Assembly (NCBI GenBank): GCA_963738445.1
Contig: CAVTWS010000012.1
Span: 410,128-474,127 of the forward strand
Reading direction: 5' to 3'
From: CAVTWS01 sp963738445
GTDB taxonomy: Bacteria; Actinomycetota; Acidimicrobiia; Acidimicrobiales; SHLQ01
Length of the DNA: 64,000 nucleotides
This document shows, piece by piece, positions 25,621-33,436 of this stretch. The position numbers and the translations under genes were made by a program. The notes beneath the pieces are model-generated. The model worked only from the letters and a program-made list of their open reading frames with translations. It did no database searches and was not told where the DNA came from. Position 1 is the stretch's first letter, and the number at the start of each line of letters is the position of its first letter.

Positions 25621-26769
25621 TCAGCGCTCGACGGCGACGTCGAACCGACGGATGTAGAAGTCGAAGTCTGCGCGAAGCTGGTCGGTGTCGAGCCCGAACT
25701 GCTCCGCCGTGTAGCGATGGGTCCCGTGGGCGCCCGCCTGGTTCGCCGCCTGCCAGTCGATCAAGGCCCGCTCGACGGCGGGCCGCAGCTCGAGCCCGAG
25801 GAAGTCGTAGACACGCCGCAGGGTGCCCATCGGATCGCGGTGGAGCTCGGTGTGGTGGACATCGATGAACCGATCCTCGCCCAGCCGGTCCCGGGCGGCG
25901 ATGGCGTTCTCCATGCCCTCGCGGAGGTGCTCGCTCACCTGACGCCCGACCTGGTGGAGGTCCCGTCGGCCCGATGCCGGAGGGAAGATGCTCGACACGA
26001 TGCTCGAGTACGACGGCACCACCAGAGCGGGGTCGCGGTGCGTCATGACGAAGCGGATGTCGGGATACGCGGCCACCAGGGCCTCGAGGTGGAACTTGTG
26101 GTGCGGCGCCTTGAACAACCACAGATCCGGCGGGCGCTGCGACTGCAACAAGGTGACGACACGCCGGTGGTACCGGTACGTCTCGGTCAGGTCGGCGCGG
26201 CGCCACCACCGGTGGTAGCCGTAGACCGGCAGCGTGTATTGCTGGCCGTGGAACGCCATCCCGAGCACTTCACTGTCCTCGGTCGTGGCGTCCGTGTCGT
26301 AGATGTGCATGGCCTTGAGCTCGGGCGCCACCCGTTCGTCCTCGGCGAGCGCCTGGAGGCGCCGGGGGTCGGTGGCCTCGGTCGCCCGGATCGGTGGCGG
26401 GCACGGTTGGGCCTGCTCCCAGGCCCGCAGGCTCCGGAACTGCGGGTCGAGCGACATCATGTTGGCGAGGGCGGTCGTCCCCGTGCGGGGCAGGCCGTTG
26501 ATGTCGACGGGCCCACGCACCGAGAGCGCCGCTGTCTCGGGGTGCTGCCCGTACCACTCCTCCAGCTCCAACCGGTTCACGAGGCGCCGCCGGATCAGAC
26601 CAACGACGGTGACGTCGCTGTCGAGGTGGAGTTCGGCATCCTCGGCGAGGCTGGCCAGCAGCACCTCGAGGCCATCGCGAAAGTCGCCGGGACCGAAGTC
26701 CGACAGGCCGGTCGAAGTTCGGGCCTGGTCGAGCAGCTCGTCAGCGGTCGGGTATCTCGACCGGTTCAC
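25621..26769 (-). CDS. Sulfotransferase family protein, copy 2
   Basis: A 382-residue PAPS-dependent sulfotransferase. The 5'-phosphosulfate loop is DINGLPRTGTTALANMMS near residue 90, and the 3'-phosphate region is LWLFKAPHHKFHLEALVAAY followed by IRFVMTHRDPALVVPSY. It is shorter and only distantly similar to copy 1 (419 residues), so this is not a recent duplication. The start is GTG 26769; no strong Shine-Dalgarno is seen. It leads an operon with DUF1214 copy 2. Acceptor unknown. Confidence 0.86.
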   Translation of the reverse strand: MNRSRYPTADELLDQARTSTGLSDFGPGDFRDGLEVLLASLAEDAELHLDSDVTVVGLIRRRLVNRLELEEWYGQHPETAALSVRGPVDINGLPRTGTTALANMMSLDPQFRSLRAWEQAQPCPPPIRATEATDPRRLQALAEDERVAPELKAMHIYDTDATTEDSEVLGMAFHGQQYTLPVYGYHRWWRRADLTETYRYHRRVVTLLQSQRPPDLWLFKAPHHKFHLEALVAAYPDIRFVMTHRDPALVVPSYSSIVSSIFPPASGRRDLHQVGRQVSEHLREGMENAIAARDRLGEDRFIDVHHTELHRDPMGTLRRVYDFLGLELRPAVERALIDWQAANQAGAHGTHRYTAEQFGLDTDQLRADFDFYIRRFDVAVER

Positions 26770-26902
26770 CGTCGCGCCCCGGCCACCCGGCCCGGCCCGG
26801 TGACCAGGATCTTCTCGTCGTTGACCATCTCGACGTGTACTCGCCTTCCCCGACCGGCGGTTCCAACACCGGATCGCGGACCGTAGCAGCGACGTCTCGC
26901 GA

Positions 26903-26949
26903 GCGTCGATTGCGACCGACCCGGTGGGCGTCGATTGCGATCGGCCCGG
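26903..26949. repeat. 22-bp direct repeat, 25-bp period, in the tesB upstream region
   Basis: GCGTCGATTGCGACCG (from 26903) recurs as GCGTCGATTGCGATCG (from 26928); each continues with a CCCGG tract, and the 22-bp copies differ at two positions. The pair lies between the divergent sulfotransferase and thioesterase starts and ends 11 bp before the predicted -10 box of the thioesterase. Two binding sites for one regulator are possible. Confidence 0.5.
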
Positions 26950-26959
26950 CCGGCGGCGC

Positions 26960-26965
26960 TACACA
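26960..26965 (+). promoter_or_regulatory. -10 box TACACA, leaderless start predicted
   Basis: TACACA (near TANNNT) is 6 nt before the ATG at 26972; there is no Shine-Dalgarno sequence. Confidence 0.4.
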
Positions 26966-26971
26966 TGCACC

Positions 26972-27916
26972 ATGCAACCCGGCACCTCCAACCGGCCGAC
27001 GACCCCAGCGGCCCCGATCGGCGAGCCTCTGGGCACGGCCATCCAGTCAGCGCTCGACGGGCTCCTCGTGGCGCTCGAGCTCGAGCCGATCGGCGAGGAC
27101 CGCTTCCGGGTCGCGAGCGAGCCGGGCCGGTTCGACCGGGTGTTCGGGGGGCAGTTCGTCGCCCAGGCCCTGCTCGCCGCCTGTGCGACCGTGGAGGGGA
27201 CGGCGCCCCACTCGCTGCACGCCTACTTCGTCGAAGCGAGCGCACCGGAGCAGCCGCTCGAGCTCGCGGTCGAACGCATTCGTGACGGTCGCTCCATCTC
27301 GACCCGGCGGGTGACGGTCAGCCAGGACGGCCGCACCCTCCTCGCGGTCCTGGCGTCGTTCCACTCCGGGCCCGACACGCCCGAAGCCTCGGATCCGCCG
27401 CCCGAGGCTCCGGCGCCCCATCTCGTGCCCCTCCTGCAGGACTGGGCCCGCGACATGCCCGCCGACCGGGCCGAACACGGTCGGAGTTGGGTGGAGCGGC
27501 CCCCGCCGCTCGAGCTGCGCATCCCCGAGCCGCCCAACTTCCTGGGCGGGCCGGCCGGACGGTCCGAACGCCCGCTGTGGGTACGGGTCCCGAGAGACGT
27601 CGGCGACGACCCGGTCCGGCATGCCGCCCTCCTCGCCTACGCGAGCGACTACCTCCTGCTGGACATGGTGCCGCGCGCCCACCCGGATCGATCACTCGGA
27701 GAGATGTACAGCGGCTTCAGCCTCGATCACGCCATCTGGTTCCACCGCCCGGTGCGGTTCGATCGGTGGCACCTCCACACCATGCACGCCCAGGCGATCT
27801 CCGGTCACCGTGGCCTGGTGCGCGGAACGATCCACGACGAGGAGGGCCGGCTCGTGGCCAGCGTGATGCAGGAGGTCCTCGTTCGACCTCCTCGTCCATC
27901 AGGAGGCTCGACGTGA
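26972..27916 (+). CDS. tesB: Acyl-CoA thioesterase II (TesB family)
   Basis: A 314-residue double-hotdog enzyme that hydrolyses acyl-CoA to free acid and CoA. The first hotdog has FDRVFGGQFVAQALLAAC and APHSLHAYFVEAS, the classical TesB signatures. The second has GFSLDHAIWFHRPVRFDRWH, with the catalytic Asp, then SGHRGLVRG and SVMQEVLVR, with the Gln. The start is placed at ATG 26972 by the -10 box 6 nt upstream; an in-frame start at 26924 would precede the promoter. It converges on another thioesterase-like gene at 28003. Confidence 0.9.
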   Translation: MQPGTSNRPTTPAAPIGEPLGTAIQSALDGLLVALELEPIGEDRFRVASEPGRFDRVFGGQFVAQALLAACATVEGTAPHSLHAYFVEASAPEQPLELAVERIRDGRSISTRRVTVSQDGRTLLAVLASFHSGPDTPEASDPPPEAPAPHLVPLLQDWARDMPADRAEHGRSWVERPPPLELRIPEPPNFLGGPAGRSERPLWVRVPRDVGDDPVRHAALLAYASDYLLLDMVPRAHPDRSLGEMYSGFSLDHAIWFHRPVRFDRWHLHTMHAQAISGHRGLVRGTIHDEEGRLVASVMQEVLVRPPRPSGGST

Positions 27917-28002
27917 CCGACCCGTCCCATCGGCTCCACCAGCAGCCCTGGCCCGAGGGGAGTTCGCCTCGTGTCGCTCGGTAGCAGCTCCCGGGCGCCG
28001 GC

Positions 28003-28839
28003 CTACATCGAGCGGCTCGGGTCGAGGGCGGCCGCCGCGGCCTTGGCCATCGAGTCCTGCGAGAAGGTGGCGACGAGCTGGCCGGCGGCGGTGAACACCT
28101 GACCGGTTCCGTGGACCCGCCCGGACCCGGCGTGAGTCGCGTCGTGCACGATCAGCAGCCAGTCGGTGGTGTCGAAGTCGTCGAGGAAGTGCATCGTGTG
28201 GGCGATGACCCCGGTGGACACCGTGCGATGGGCCTGGTCGATGCTCACCACGTCGGGGTGGTCGCGCATGGCCAGCGCGATCGCGTCGCCACAGGTGCCC
28301 CAGGCCAGCACCCCCTGGTGCTCGGCGAGCGATCCGAGCTCGCCGGACAATCGATGCCACGTCAGCAACGAGGCCGTGCCTCCGGGTGACATCGTGGGTC
28401 CCGGCACGGAACGGGTGGTCACGCCGGGGAACACGAACGACGGTCCGTCGGCGAGCTCCTCGGGCCCCGGAGCGTCCGGCATCGCGGTCGCGTGGCGGAA
28501 CAGGTCGGGGTCCGGCGCGTGCATCAGGACCAGGGAGCGGGTCAGGATCTTTCCGCCCTGGATCGCGGTGACGGTGTCGCTGGCCCAGGTGCGTCCGGCC
28601 TGCATGGAGTCGACGGTGAGCTCGAGGGGCGAGAGGTAGGACCCGGCCCGGGCGAAGACCGAGTGGACCGATCGGACGGATTTGGTCTTGCCGCCGTTGA
28701 CGTAGGAGGCCACGAGGGACTGGGCCATCAGCTGCCCGCTGAACACCACGTCGCGGCCCTCGGTCGACTCGGCGGGTTGGGGGACGAGGTAGGCCCTCTC
28801 CCCGGTCGACGTCAACTGGAAGAGCGGATGACCGGACAC
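28003..28839 (-). CDS. Acyl-CoA thioesterase family protein (TesB-like), divergent
   Basis: A 278-residue double-hotdog protein. FSGQLMAQSLVASYV and SVRSVHSVFARAGS replace the TesB motifs GGQxxAQAL and SLHxYFLRPG, and FSQDSMAKA near the end carries the conserved Gln. The catalytic Asp position is less clear (IAHTMHFLDDFDTTDWLL), so substrate or mechanism may differ. The start is GTG 28839 with AGGAGG 7 nt upstream. It faces the TesB gene and lies back to back with the nitronate monooxygenase gene. Confidence 0.78.
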   Translation of the reverse strand: MSGHPLFQLTSTGERAYLVPQPAESTEGRDVVFSGQLMAQSLVASYVNGGKTKSVRSVHSVFARAGSYLSPLELTVDSMQAGRTWASDTVTAIQGGKILTRSLVLMHAPDPDLFRHATAMPDAPGPEELADGPSFVFPGVTTRSVPGPTMSPGGTASLLTWHRLSGELGSLAEHQGVLAWGTCGDAIALAMRDHPDVVSIDQAHRTVSTGVIAHTMHFLDDFDTTDWLLIVHDATHAGSGRVHGTGQVFTAAGQLVATFSQDSMAKAAAAALDPSRSM

Positions 28840-28957
28840 GTCACAACCTCCTGGTGGCCCGTGCCGATTGTGTCAGTCCCCGCCCGCCCCTCACGAATCG
28901 CCCGTCGTGACGCTCTCTTTGGGTGTTCTGACGGAGAACAACCCGCCCTCCACATAC

Positions 28958-28975
28958 TTGCATTCGTACATGCAA
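28958..28975 (+). promoter_or_regulatory. Operator-like inverted repeat TTGCAT-N6-ATGCAA overlapping a promoter
   Basis: The 18-bp element TTGCATTCGTACATGCAA is placed where a -35 box would be; a TACGCT -10-like hexamer follows at 28982-28987, 18 bp downstream. The MarR gene is the second gene of the transcript it would control, so autoregulation is plausible. Confidence 0.5.
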
Positions 28976-29013
28976 TGTTCCTACGCTGGCGACGACCGTC
29001 CCCAGGAGGCGTC

Positions 29014-30144
29014 ATGCGCACCCCCATCTGCGATCAGCTCGGCATCGAGTTCCCGATCTTCGCCTTCAGCCACTGCCGCGATGTCGTCGCCGCGGTGACG
29101 AACGCCGGAGGCTTCGGCGTGCTCGGAGCCCTCGCGTTCGAGCCCGACCGTCTCGAGATCGAGCTCAACTGGATCGACGAGCACGTCTCGGGCAAACCCT
29201 ACGGGGTCGACTTCGCCATGCCGGCCAAGTACGTCGGTCAGGGCGGCGGCGATGACGCCACGCCGGAACACCTGGCCACCATGATCCCCGACGAACACCG
29301 GGCCTTCGTGACCAAGCTGCTCGACGACGCCGGCATCCCCCGTCTGCCCGCGGACTTCGAACGCCGCGCCCCCAAGGCGGCGGGCCTGAACGTCGATGCC
29401 GAGGGACCCGGTCAGATCGACGTCACCCTCGCCCATCCGGGCTGCAAGATGATCGTGAACGCGCTCGGTCCCCCGCCCAGGTACGTCGTCGACCGGGCCC
29501 ACGAGCAGGGCGTCCTGGTCGGCGCGCTCGTCGGTTCACGCCAGCACGCCGAGCGCCAGGTGGACACCGGCGTCGACGTCATCGTGGCCCAGGGCACCGA
29601 AGCCGGCGGTCACTGCGGCGAGATCTCCACCATGGTCCTCGTCCCCCAGGTGGTCGACGCCGTGCCGTCGCACATCCCCGTCCTGGCCGCCGGCGGCATC
29701 GCCGATGGGCGTCAGATGGCCGCGGCCATGGCCCTCGGCGCCCAGGGCGCCTGGACCGGATCGATCTGGCTGCTCACCTCGGAAGCGGATCTCAGCCCCG
29801 AAGCGACCGAGAACCTGCTCGCTGCGACCTCGCGGGACTTCATCCGCTCACGCGCCATGACGGGCAAACCGGCTCGACAGGTTCGCACCAGGTGGACCGA
29901 AGCCTGGGAGCAGCCCGGCGCTCCGGGCACGTTGCCCATGCCGCTGCAGGGCCTCCTGTTCGGGGAAGCGGCGGCGCGGTGGGGTCGGGTGCACTCCCGG
30001 GACTTCACCGGCTCCCCGGCCGGTCAGATCCTCGGGTCGATCGACAAGGTCCGACCCGCCCGCGACATCGTGCTCGACATGGTGCAGGGCTGGATCGAGA
30101 CCACCGAACGCCTCAACGGTCTCCTCTCGGGCGATGCGTCCTGA
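29014..30144 (+). CDS. NAD(P)H-dependent flavin oxidoreductase, nitronate monooxygenase (2-nitropropane dioxygenase) family
   Basis: A 376-residue FMN-binding TIM barrel. MRTPICDQLGIEFPIFAFSH opens the barrel; GFGVLGALAF follows. The motif GTEAGGHCGEISTMVLVPQV carries the catalytic His, and IPVLAAGGIADGRQMAAAM binds the FMN phosphate. AGGAGG lies 4 nt before the ATG at 29014. Members oxidise nitronates or act as enoyl reductase-like flavoproteins; the setting among acyl-CoA genes favours a lipid-type substrate, which is inference. The MarR gene follows after 3 bp. Confidence 0.88.
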   Translation: MRTPICDQLGIEFPIFAFSHCRDVVAAVTNAGGFGVLGALAFEPDRLEIELNWIDEHVSGKPYGVDFAMPAKYVGQGGGDDATPEHLATMIPDEHRAFVTKLLDDAGIPRLPADFERRAPKAAGLNVDAEGPGQIDVTLAHPGCKMIVNALGPPPRYVVDRAHEQGVLVGALVGSRQHAERQVDTGVDVIVAQGTEAGGHCGEISTMVLVPQVVDAVPSHIPVLAAGGIADGRQMAAAMALGAQGAWTGSIWLLTSEADLSPEATENLLAATSRDFIRSRAMTGKPARQVRTRWTEAWEQPGAPGTLPMPLQGLLFGEAAARWGRVHSRDFTGSPAGQILGSIDKVRPARDIVLDMVQGWIETTERLNGLLSGDAS

Positions 30145-30147
30145 TCC

Positions 30148-30681
30148 GTGACCGCCCGCCCGGAGGCCGACCGAGAAGGCCCGGAGGCCGACCAAAAGGG
30201 CTGCGCCGACCTCCGGGGCATCGCCGACCTGTTCGACCTCGTCGGCGCCTCCAGTCGCAGCGCGCGGCAACGTGAGCGGTTGGCCCGCGCCTCTGGGCTG
30301 ACGGTGACCGGCGCCAACCTGGCCGCCCTTCGCATCGTCGACCGTCACGGCCCGCTGTCGCTGACCGAGGTGGCCCGCCGGCTCAACCTCGATCAGTCGA
30401 CGGCCAGCCGGCAGGTTCGTCCCCTCGAAGAGCACGGGCTCGTCGAACGCAACGCCGATCCGAGCGATCGTCGCTCGGCGCCCCTCAACGTCACCGCCGA
30501 TGGGCGGGCCGTGCTCGATCGGGTGCGGGCGGTCATGATCAACGACATCGAGGTCGCGCTCACCGGATGGACCGCCGACGATCGCCGCACCCTCGTCGCC
30601 CTGGTGGAGCGGCTGCGCCTCGGCCTGCTGTCCAACCGGGTCGACGAGTCCGGGTGGAGCGTCGCTCAGGACCCGCTGTAG
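30148..30681 (+). CDS. MarR family transcriptional regulator
   Basis: A 177-residue winged-helix repressor. The recognition region is SLTEVARRLNLDQSTASRQV, followed by PLEEHGLVERNADPSDRRSA, the MarR helix and wing. Residues 3-17 contain a short internal duplication (the 14-base block cccggaggccgacc occurs twice), which lengthens the N-terminus. The GTG at 30148 is 3 bp after the nitronate monooxygenase stop, so both are in one operon behind the inverted repeat at 28958. The 3' end overlaps the convergent CoA ligase by 16 bp. Confidence 0.88.
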   Translation: MTARPEADREGPEADQKGCADLRGIADLFDLVGASSRSARQRERLARASGLTVTGANLAALRIVDRHGPLSLTEVARRLNLDQSTASRQVRPLEEHGLVERNADPSDRRSAPLNVTADGRAVLDRVRAVMINDIEVALTGWTADDRRTLVALVERLRLGLLSNRVDESGWSVAQDPL

Positions 30682-32111
30682 CGGGCCCGCAGCTCGTGTT
30701 TGAGCACCTTGCCGGTGGCGTTTCGGGGCAAGATGTCGAGGAACTCGATCTGCTCGGGGAACTTCTGGCGCATCAGCCCTTCGCTGGTCAGGTAGTCGGC
30801 CACCTCGACCAGCGTGAACGCATCGACGCCCGGGCGGAGCGCCACCACCGCGCACACACGCTCGCCGCGTGATTCATCGGGCAGGCCGATGACCGCGGCC
30901 TCCGCCACCTTGGGGTGCCGGTGGAGGAAGTCCTCGACCTCTTTGGCCGAGACGTTCTCGCCCTTGCGGATGATGACGTCCTTGATCCGGCCGGTGATCC
31001 GGATGAAGCCGTGTTCATCGATGCGGGCCAGGTCACCGCTGCGGACCCGGCCGAGCTCGTCGAGACCGGTGCTGTCGAGCTCGGCGTCGACGTACCCGAG
31101 GAACCGTTGTCGGGCCGCCACCCTGACCTCCCCCTCCTCGCCCACGCCGACCTCCTGGCCGTCCTCGCCGACGATGGTCACCTCGATGCCGGGCCCCACC
31201 GCACCCTCGGTGCCGCGTCGAAGATCGGGGTCGTGCGAGGGCCGCGTGCCGGTGAGGATCGGTGCCTCCGTCATCCCGTAGGACGAGAGGTAGCCGGTGC
31301 CGAAGGCGGCGATCAGTCGTTCGTCGAGCCCGCCCGGGGCGGGCGCGCCGCCACCGAGGAACGCCCGAACCGACGACAGGGTCGGCCCGTCGGGATTGGC
31401 CAGGCGGCTGGCCAGCAGCATCTCGCAGAACACGGTCCCGCCCCCGGCCAGGGTGGCCTGCTCGCGGTCCATGACGGCCATGGCCGCCGCCGGATCGAAA
31501 CCGTCGAACAGGATCGCCCGGCACCCGATCACCATGAGGGTGGCCAGCCAACCGGCTCCCCCGACGTGGGCGATCGGGAAGGCGATGGGCACGGTGTCGG
31601 CGTCGGTGATCTCGAAGCACCACGCCATGGTCTCGCCCGCCGCGATGATCCCCCGGTCGTTGTGACGCACCCCCTTGGGCACCCCCGTCGTGCCCGATGT
31701 GTAGAAGATGTGAGTTGTCGTGCCCTCGGCGGTCGGCTCGTGGGCGGGAAGGGTCGCCGGATCACCGGTCGGCAACGCGTCAGTGGCCGTGATCAGTCGC
31801 TCCACCCCGGCCTGGTCGACGGCGAAATCGACCTCGCGGCGGCCGTACACCGGCAGCATCGGCACCTGTATCGCCCCGAGCCGGGACAGCGCGAGGGAGA
31901 GCGTGACGGCGTCGACCGTCGTCGGGAGCTGCCACGCCAGGACGGTCCGGCTCCCCACGCCCTCGGCGAACAGCCCGGCGGCCAGGTTCAGCACGCGCGT
32001 CCGCAACCCACCGAACGTCACCCGTTCGTCCCCGGCGATGAGCATCTCCGCATCGGGCGAGAGTCCGGCCCGGTGGTCGAGCAGCTGCCACATCGAACTC
32101 GAGCTCGTCAC
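30666..32111 (-). CDS. Acyl-CoA synthetase (AMP-forming, ANL superfamily)
   Basis: A 481-residue enzyme that activates a carboxylic acid with ATP and CoA. The P-loop is IFYTSGTTGVPKGV; the motif YLSSYGMTEAP, the hinge GRIKDVIIRKGENVSAKEVE and the adenylation Lys in RNATGKVLKHEL are all present. The GTG at 32111 is chosen because GAGGAG lies 9 nt upstream; the frame is open to a GTG at 32168, which would run through an inverted repeat. It lies just downstream of an acyl-CoA dehydrogenase and a second ligase on the same strand, consistent with an acyl degradation operon. Confidence 0.9.
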   Translation of the reverse strand: MTSSSSMWQLLDHRAGLSPDAEMLIAGDERVTFGGLRTRVLNLAAGLFAEGVGSRTVLAWQLPTTVDAVTLSLALSRLGAIQVPMLPVYGRREVDFAVDQAGVERLITATDALPTGDPATLPAHEPTAEGTTTHIFYTSGTTGVPKGVRHNDRGIIAAGETMAWCFEITDADTVPIAFPIAHVGGAGWLATLMVIGCRAILFDGFDPAAAMAVMDREQATLAGGGTVFCEMLLASRLANPDGPTLSSVRAFLGGGAPAPGGLDERLIAAFGTGYLSSYGMTEAPILTGTRPSHDPDLRRGTEGAVGPGIEVTIVGEDGQEVGVGEEGEVRVAARQRFLGYVDAELDSTGLDELGRVRSGDLARIDEHGFIRITGRIKDVIIRKGENVSAKEVEDFLHRHPKVAEAAVIGLPDESRGERVCAVVALRPGVDAFTLVEVADYLTSEGLMRQKFPEQIEFLDILPRNATGKVLKHELRARYSGS

Positions 32112-32149
32112 GTTGGTTCGCTCCTCGGGAGGTGATCCGGCGCTCAGCT

Positions 32150-32170
32150 CCGTGGTACCTCTGACCACGG
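32150..32170. promoter_or_regulatory. Inverted repeat CCGTGGT-N7-ACCACGG upstream of the CoA ligase
   Basis: A perfect 7-bp inverted repeat with a 7-nt spacer lies between the acyl-CoA dehydrogenase stop (32187) and the ligase start (32111). It could be an operator or an intra-operon hairpin; it lies 39 nt before the chosen start codon. Confidence 0.4.
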
Positions 32171-32186
32171 CTTGCCTGAGTACGGA

Positions 32187-33426
32187 TCAGGCTCGCGCGG
32201 GCAGGCCCAGAACCTTCTCACCGAGGATCGATTTGTTGACCTCGGTGGTGCCGCCTTCGATCGTGTTGGCCCGGCTCCGGAGCATGCCCTGCACCTCGAA
32301 GGGCAGCGACTGCGCCCACGAGGTCGACTCGTCGGTGACCCAGGCCATGGCCGCGGGGCCGAGCAGATCGGCCGCCAGGAGCTGGGTTCTCTGGTTGAGC
32401 GCCCCTTGATGGACCTTGCCGATCGACGCCGCCGGTCCCGGGGTCGATCCGGCCTTCAGCCGCGGCGCGTACCCGCTGGTTGGTCCAGTCACGGATGCGT
32501 TCCTCGCTGTACAGCGCGGCCAGCCGTTGCCGCACGTGCGGATCGTGGGCGTGGCCCCGTTCGCGTGCCGTGCGGATGAGGTGATCGATGCCGGAGCCGC
32601 CGATCCGGTCGACGCCGCCCGATCCCGATCCCGACACCATCTGACGCTCGCCGGCCAACGTCGACCCGGCGACCCTCCAGCCTTCGCCGGTGCCGCCGAC
32701 GCGGCAGAAGTCGCTGACCCGCACGTCGTCGAGGAAGACCTCGCTGAAGTCGACCTCACCCCCGATGTGCCGGAGCGGTCGGATGGTGACGCCGGGTGCG
32801 TGGAGGTCGACCAGGAAGTAGGTGATGCCCTGTCGTTTCGGCACCGAGGGGTCAGTGCGGGCCAGACAGATCGCCCAGTCCGACAGGTGCGCCCACGTGG
32901 TCCAGACCTTCTGCCCGGTGATGACCCACTCGTCGCCGTCCCGCTCGGCCCGGGTCGAGAGGGACGCCAGGTCGGACCCTGCCCCGGGCTCGCTGAACAG
33001 CTGGCACCACTTCTCGTCGTTGCGGACCATCGGGGGGAGGAACCGGAGGCGCTGTGCTTCGGACCCGTGGGAGAAGAGGGCGGGCGCCGTATTGTTCAGG
33101 CCGAGCGGGTTGAGCCGACCCAGGTTGAACGGGCCGAGCACACCTTCGGCGGCCCGCGCCTGCGCCGGGCTCAGATCGAGTCCGCCGTAGTCCACCGGCC
33201 AGGTGGCCACCGCGAGCCCGCTGTCGGCGAGGATGGGGTACCAGGATTCGTACTCGGAACGGCTCCGAACCCGGCGGATGGCGGAGCGTCCTCCCGCCTC
33301 GGCAGCGGCCCGCCAGGTGCCGGGCACGTGAATGGTCACCCACTCGGTCACGGCAACGACGACATCGGCGACGGACGACGAGCGGTCGACCGCCGGGCGG
33401 GACGCGATCGGAGGGGGCGGGCTCAT
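32187..33426 (-). pseudogene. Acyl-CoA dehydrogenase, one frameshift
   Basis: FAD enzyme for alpha,beta-dehydrogenation of acyl-CoA. The main frame from ATG 33426 reads SGLAVATWPVDYGGLDLSPA, CQLFSEPGAGSDLASLSTRA, EWVITGQKVWTTWAHLSDWA and GERQMVSGS, all acyl-CoA dehydrogenase landmarks. Near 32463 (RVRAA) one base is gained or lost and the chain continues KAGSTPGPAASIGKVHQG, then RANTIEGGTTEVNKSILGEK, the usual C-terminal FAD/active-site region. Joined, the protein has about 412 residues, normal length. The intact downstream frame argues for a sequencing error. Confidence 0.86.
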
Positions 33427-33436
33427 GACGGCGTGC

